Source: Micrasema longulum
Taxonomy: Eukaryota; Arthropoda; Insecta; Trichoptera; Brachycentridae
Assembly: GCA_022494885.1 (NCBI GenBank)
Contig: JAGVSM010000844.1
Span: 124,001 to 188,000, forward strand
Length of the DNA stretch: 64,000 bases
Direction: 5' to 3'
The notes under the pieces were generated by a model that saw only the letters and a list, made by a program, of their open reading frames with translations, had not been told where the DNA came from and did no database searches. Below are positions 60,485-64,000 of this stretch, one piece after another (position 1 is the first letter of the stretch; each line of letters starts with the position of its first letter). The position numbers and the translations under genes were made by a program.

Positions 60485-60860
60485 CGACATATTTATTTAT
60501 TTAACAAATTTGCGGTCAATGTCCAATTTAAACAAATCATATAACGAAAAACAATAATAATACAGTAACAAATAATAGAAACAATACAACAAAAAAAAGC
60601 AAAGACAAGTTAATACATTAGACAGGCATTGTGAAATCCAGGTTAATTCCACAAATATACAGTCAATTTATTGGGAATATTTTTTCAGTCTATTTGTAAA
60701 AAAAACTCAGTTTACAATCAAAATAATTAAGATCTTGATTTTTATTTACTAATCTCATATCCTGGGTAGAAGCGCATGCAAACCATAATTAGTCTTGTGA
60801 TGACCGAGAAACAGAATTTCATTATTTCTGAGTCTACGTGAAGGAACCTCCTATATATAA
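60485..60860 (-). pseudogene. LINE C-terminal remnant and 3' tail
   Basis: Tail TATTTATTTATTTAAC at 60490. On the minus strand the end reads VPSRRLRNNEILFLGHHKTN then YGLHALLPRI and stop, a Jockey-group ending. Related to 63485-63790. Confidence 0.6.
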
Positions 60861-61119
60861 TATCCTGCAGCTACAGAGCGCATGGACTGTTGGAAATCTA
60901 TACCCAATTTGTGGTTTGACGCCATTAGATTATTTCCTATGGGGCTACGTTGCAACATATCTTGCGCATTGCAAGCCAGCACAACACGCACTGTTTCGAA
61001 TATAATTCCGGATTTGTTTGTAAAAATAACCAAAGACTTGTTCTCTTAAATACGCTACTTCTAGTCGCGGTGGACATTCGAGGGTATTTTATTTTATTAA
61101 CATATACGGCAAATCTGCC

Positions 61120-61395
61120 TTTTACAAAAAATTATAAAACTAACATATTTGGCTTAATATTTTTTTTTTTAAAAAACATAAAAAAACCTGAAAATTATAT
61201 AAGATTTATAAAAAAAAAAATACCTAAAAATTATACAACATTTTCAGTAGAAAGTTTAATTCAAGAATAAATGTAAAAAACAAATTAAATAAAAAATATT
61301 TTGCAGTACTATAACAAAAAAATCATAAGTACTGTTTCATACAGCTGGGCAGAGTGTAAAAAAAATTGTATAAATTATGAAATGCATAAACATAT
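61120..61395 (+). repeat. Dispersed repeat also at 44340-44600
   Basis: CCTAAAAATTATACAACATT, TTCAGTAGAAAGTTTAATTC and CATACAGCTGGGCAGAGTG shared with the 44-kb copy; lacks the extra tandem units. Confidence 0.65.
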
Positions 61396-61690
61396 AAATA
61401 TATTAGAAGCAAACTTTGAAATCTCCATTGAAGGAGTTACCAAGATATTTGCGAAAAACTTTGAAAAACAAATTGTGAGATTTCTAATTATGCTTCACCC
61501 AACTCAATGGAAAATGCTAAGTTTGCGGTGCCAAGTAGTGTAATTGAAATCAGTTTTTGCAAGATTTAGAGACGGTTTTGAATTACGCTATTATTTAGGT
61601 AGGTATGTTTTGATGTATAGTTTATTTTGGCATCAATAACTAAGTTTCTGTTTTTGGTGGAGATTTCTAAGTTTTCTTCTTTGCCAATCC
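61395..61690 (-). mobile_element. Repeat R61, uninterrupted copy
   Basis: Carries TTGAAATCTCCATTGAAGGA, GCATTTTCCATTGAG inverse, GAATTACGCTATTATTTAGG and TGGTGGAGATTTCTAAGTTT. Serves as the empty site for the MITE in the 1895-2640 copy. Confidence 0.7.
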
Positions 61691-62060
61691 CTCACTTGTC
61701 GAATATCAAAACAAACAAACAAACCATCAGGCCGTTTACAGTCATACAGACCTCGCTTTCTCTACATTCACACATCTTCTCATGCACGCACGCCGATTAT
61801 TCCGACTTTTGATATGTCCATCTTCAAGTATTTGTTAGATTCGGTCGTGCCATGTCTTTTCCGGTCTTCCTCGATTCCTGCATCCATCAAAATTCGCATC
61901 GTAAATTATTTAATCGTTCTTTCGCTATCCATTCGCTCTACATGCCCAAACCAACGCAGGTCCTCTTTCTTGAATTTATCAATAGTGCTGGTCTCAGCCT
62001 TACACACTTCACGGATCTCGACATTTGTTCCTCTATCATACATCGTTTTATTTTATTTAT
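61690..62060 (-). pseudogene. RTE-type LINE C-terminus
   Basis: Minus strand, with one shift: EIREVCKAETSTIDKFKKED, LRWFGHVERMDSERTIK and a GIEEDRKRHGRTESNK-type end. LRWFGHVERM is the hallmark of this LINE group. The plus-strand ORFs of 155 and 112 codons here are its antisense shadows. Confidence 0.8.
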
Positions 62061-62389
62061 TTATATATGGTGGTTTATGCTATGTATATGTGCCGCATGT
62101 AATGTATATGTTTGTGTATGTTTTATATGTGCGTTCATGTGTGTGCGTGGATGGCTCGGAGTGTACATTCGGTATTTTCATTTATTTTAATTTATTATCT
62201 CCATGGAAAACGCAAATGTCAACAATTATTCTTTTCTCACTTGAAATTCTTATTTTTTTTTTTTTAAATTGTCACATTTAATGTTTATATCTTTTGCATA
62301 ATTTATGAAAACTTAATTGGTCTTTTTATGTTAAAAAAATATTGTTTTTAATACTTATTATGTATGACTGACTTTTCTGAATAAAATAA

Positions 62390-62930
62390 AATAAATAAAT
62401 AAAATACACCCAAGGGGCATTTTTAAGGACATGTTTATACGTAGAAAATTATTATAAAGGAAAATAGAAAGACACAATGGTATTTAGTAGACTTGGTGGG
62501 AGTGAAAGCGGGAGAGGTATTTATAATTTTAATTTGATTCAGTGTACGTATGAAAGAAGACAACTCGTTATCAAAGAAATCGTATGTTTGTTGGCAGACC
62601 TAAGCAATCTAGGCATATAGGAATGAAAACCATAGTTAGTTCTATGGTTATCGGTATGAAAGAATAAGTTTTGTCTGAGGTTTCTAGTTTGGCTATTTAA
62701 TTTTATTGAGCTCAGTAGTTCAGGCGCATCAAAGAGTTAGTTGAGAATTTTAAATATGATTAGAAGGTCGGATTTATTCCGGCGGGCTTGAAGAGAATAT
62801 ATATTTAAGGTAGTTTCTAACTCATTATACGCATATTGGTATCTCGATAAACCCAAACTCCAGCCTATCTTTCTTAAAAATCGATGTTGAACTGATTCAA
62901 TATTTTTGATGTGAACATCATAATATGCAA
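62390..62930 (-). pseudogene. LINE C-terminus (copy 2), decayed
   Basis: Parallels 57967-58610: CCAAGGGGCATTTTTAAGGA, TTGTTGGCAGACCTAAGCAA, CCATAGTTAGTTCTATGGTT and CAGTAGTTCAGGCGCATCAA. Frame broken. Confidence 0.75.
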
Positions 62931-63480
62931 TATGGTTTTACTGCATATTTCACTGAGATATCGCATTTCGACAGGATTCTGCCTGCTTTCATCGTTGTTT
63001 TTCCAATTCCATACTGTTTTCGTCAAATGCCGTTTTCCAGAAATAAATGCCTATTTTTATTATTTCGAAGATAACAAAAACAATCTCATTCCAACGAAAT
63101 ATTTGCTACTTTTATTAAAATGTTATGTTGTGTCACGATAAAAAAAACAGCCGATATTTAAATGAGTGCGCAGAATCCAAGTAAATAATTGTTTCAAAAT
63201 TAGAACGCGTTCTAAAATTAAGCATTCGCAAACAATACTTCAACAAATTTGTATTAACACAAAAATATGCGTCCACTGTCGTATAATAAATAGACCTGTT
63301 ACTTTTGTTCTAGCTACATCTAAAATAATAATAATAATCATGGTTTATTAACAAAAAAATACAATTTCTTATTCCATTACACACACTTACGTAATAGATT
63401 TCTCTGGATTAAGTCTAGTCTGCCTAACTAGGTACACCCTGTTTTAAGGCAGACATTTTTATGCAGAAATAAACAATAAC
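62930..63480. other. No recognised gene
   Basis: AT-rich unique DNA with a TTAGAACGCGTTCTAA palindrome near 63202. Confidence 0.3.
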
Positions 63481-63484
63481 ATAC

Positions 63485-63497
63485 CTACTGTTAATTT

Positions 63498-63533
<36 letters not shown>

Positions 63534-63790
63534 CGGACAAAGTCCATTATAAACATTACAATTAAAAGAAATTTTTACAAAGGAATAAAAATATAAGGAA
63601 CAGAAATAAGCAGCAAAGACAGATGATAGATTTTTTAGATTAAGTAAAAAGCATAGGCTAACTATACAGATTCTTTAGCTGATTTGTAAAGAAAGACATC
63701 CTTACACCATAATAATCAAGATCTTGATGATCGTTCACCCGCCTGATCATTCTGGGCAAAGGCGACTGGCGATTATAGAGTTATACAATA
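63485..63790 (-). mobile_element. LINE 3' end with (TTTA)n tail
   Basis: Tail ATTTATTTATTTATTTATTT at 63490-63532, then an A-rich 3' UTR and a short residual RT end (AATAATCAAGATCTTGAT, CATTCTGGGCAAAGGCGAC) related to 60485-60860. Confidence 0.6.
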
Positions 63791-63904
63791 TTTAAATATA
63801 CCATTTATTATTTTTAAATGTTTTTGAGTAAGTAATATATAACAAATATTGCGTTGCTCTCAACAATTCGAAAAAAAAATTTGCATATCACGATACACAA
63901 GCGA

Positions 63905-64000
63905 CGAGGAAGTTCAGTGGTTTTTAAATATTTTTTTATTTGTTTATAGACTATTAAACTAAGCCAACATTTAAAAAAATAAAATATTTACCTTATTATC
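63905..64000 (-). mobile_element. MITE family G, partial at window edge
   Basis: GAGGAAGTTCAGTGGTTTTT, ATAGACTATTAAACTAAGCC: inverse of the right end of family G; continues past base 64000. Confidence 0.6.

Noticed and set aside
61814..62281. 155-codon plus-strand ORF (with an overlapping 112-codon ORF)
   Set aside because: Antisense of an RTE-type LINE C-terminus (LRWFGHVERM on the minus strand); hydrophobic low-complexity translation with no domain.

Overview
The window looks like insect nuclear DNA: AT-rich and repeat-dense, with GC-rich coding exons joined by GT-AG introns. Lepidoptera is my best guess. It rests on the style of the repeats (tRNA-derived SINEs, Jockey/CR1/RTE LINE tails, many short TIR elements) and is an inference. 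No bacterial-type operons, rRNA genes, CRISPR arrays or intact tRNA genes were seen.

One protein-coding gene is clearly supported. It is the 5' half of Bap170 (ARID2 orthologue), the ARID/RFX-like subunit of the PBAP/PBAF SWI/SNF chromatin remodeller. It lies on the minus strand from 24200 (ATG) down to 236 and runs off the left edge. I could place 16 coding exons. Their phases chain without a break into 863 codons with no internal stop: ARID domain (exons 1-3), armadillo-like helical region (exons 4-9), Gln/Pro-rich linkers, RFX-like winged helix (exons 11-12), then a Pro/Gln/Ser/Thr-rich tail. The C-terminal zinc-finger part expected of this family lies outside the window.

The introns of this gene are packed with transposons: two pogo-type TA-flanked elements (one carrying a nested palindromic MITE, one starting 22 bp from a splice acceptor), a hAT element with a perfect 8-bp target duplication, several LINE fragments and tRNA-derived SINEs.

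From 24.3 kb to 64 kb no convincing coding exon was found. A likely non-coding leader exon on the plus strand (about 27458-27819, with an arthropod-type initiator and a GTAAGT donor) suggests that a second, divergently transcribed gene begins there and that the rest of the window is its long first intron. A weaker leader candidate lies near 59418-59568. The remainder is a graveyard of mobile elements. It contains at least six TIR/foldback families, a solo LTR, hAT MITEs, a scrambled mariner, RTE and Jockey/CR1-type LINE 3' ends, SINEs, and short hammerhead-like motifs typical of Penelope-like elements.

The most informative signals are nested insertions for which an uninterrupted copy of the host repeat lies elsewhere in the same window (38 kb against 16 kb; 45 kb against 58 kb; 2 kb against 61 kb), or for which the target duplication is perfect (48.2 kb; 19.6 kb). 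These give insertion boundaries and relative ages from this sequence alone.
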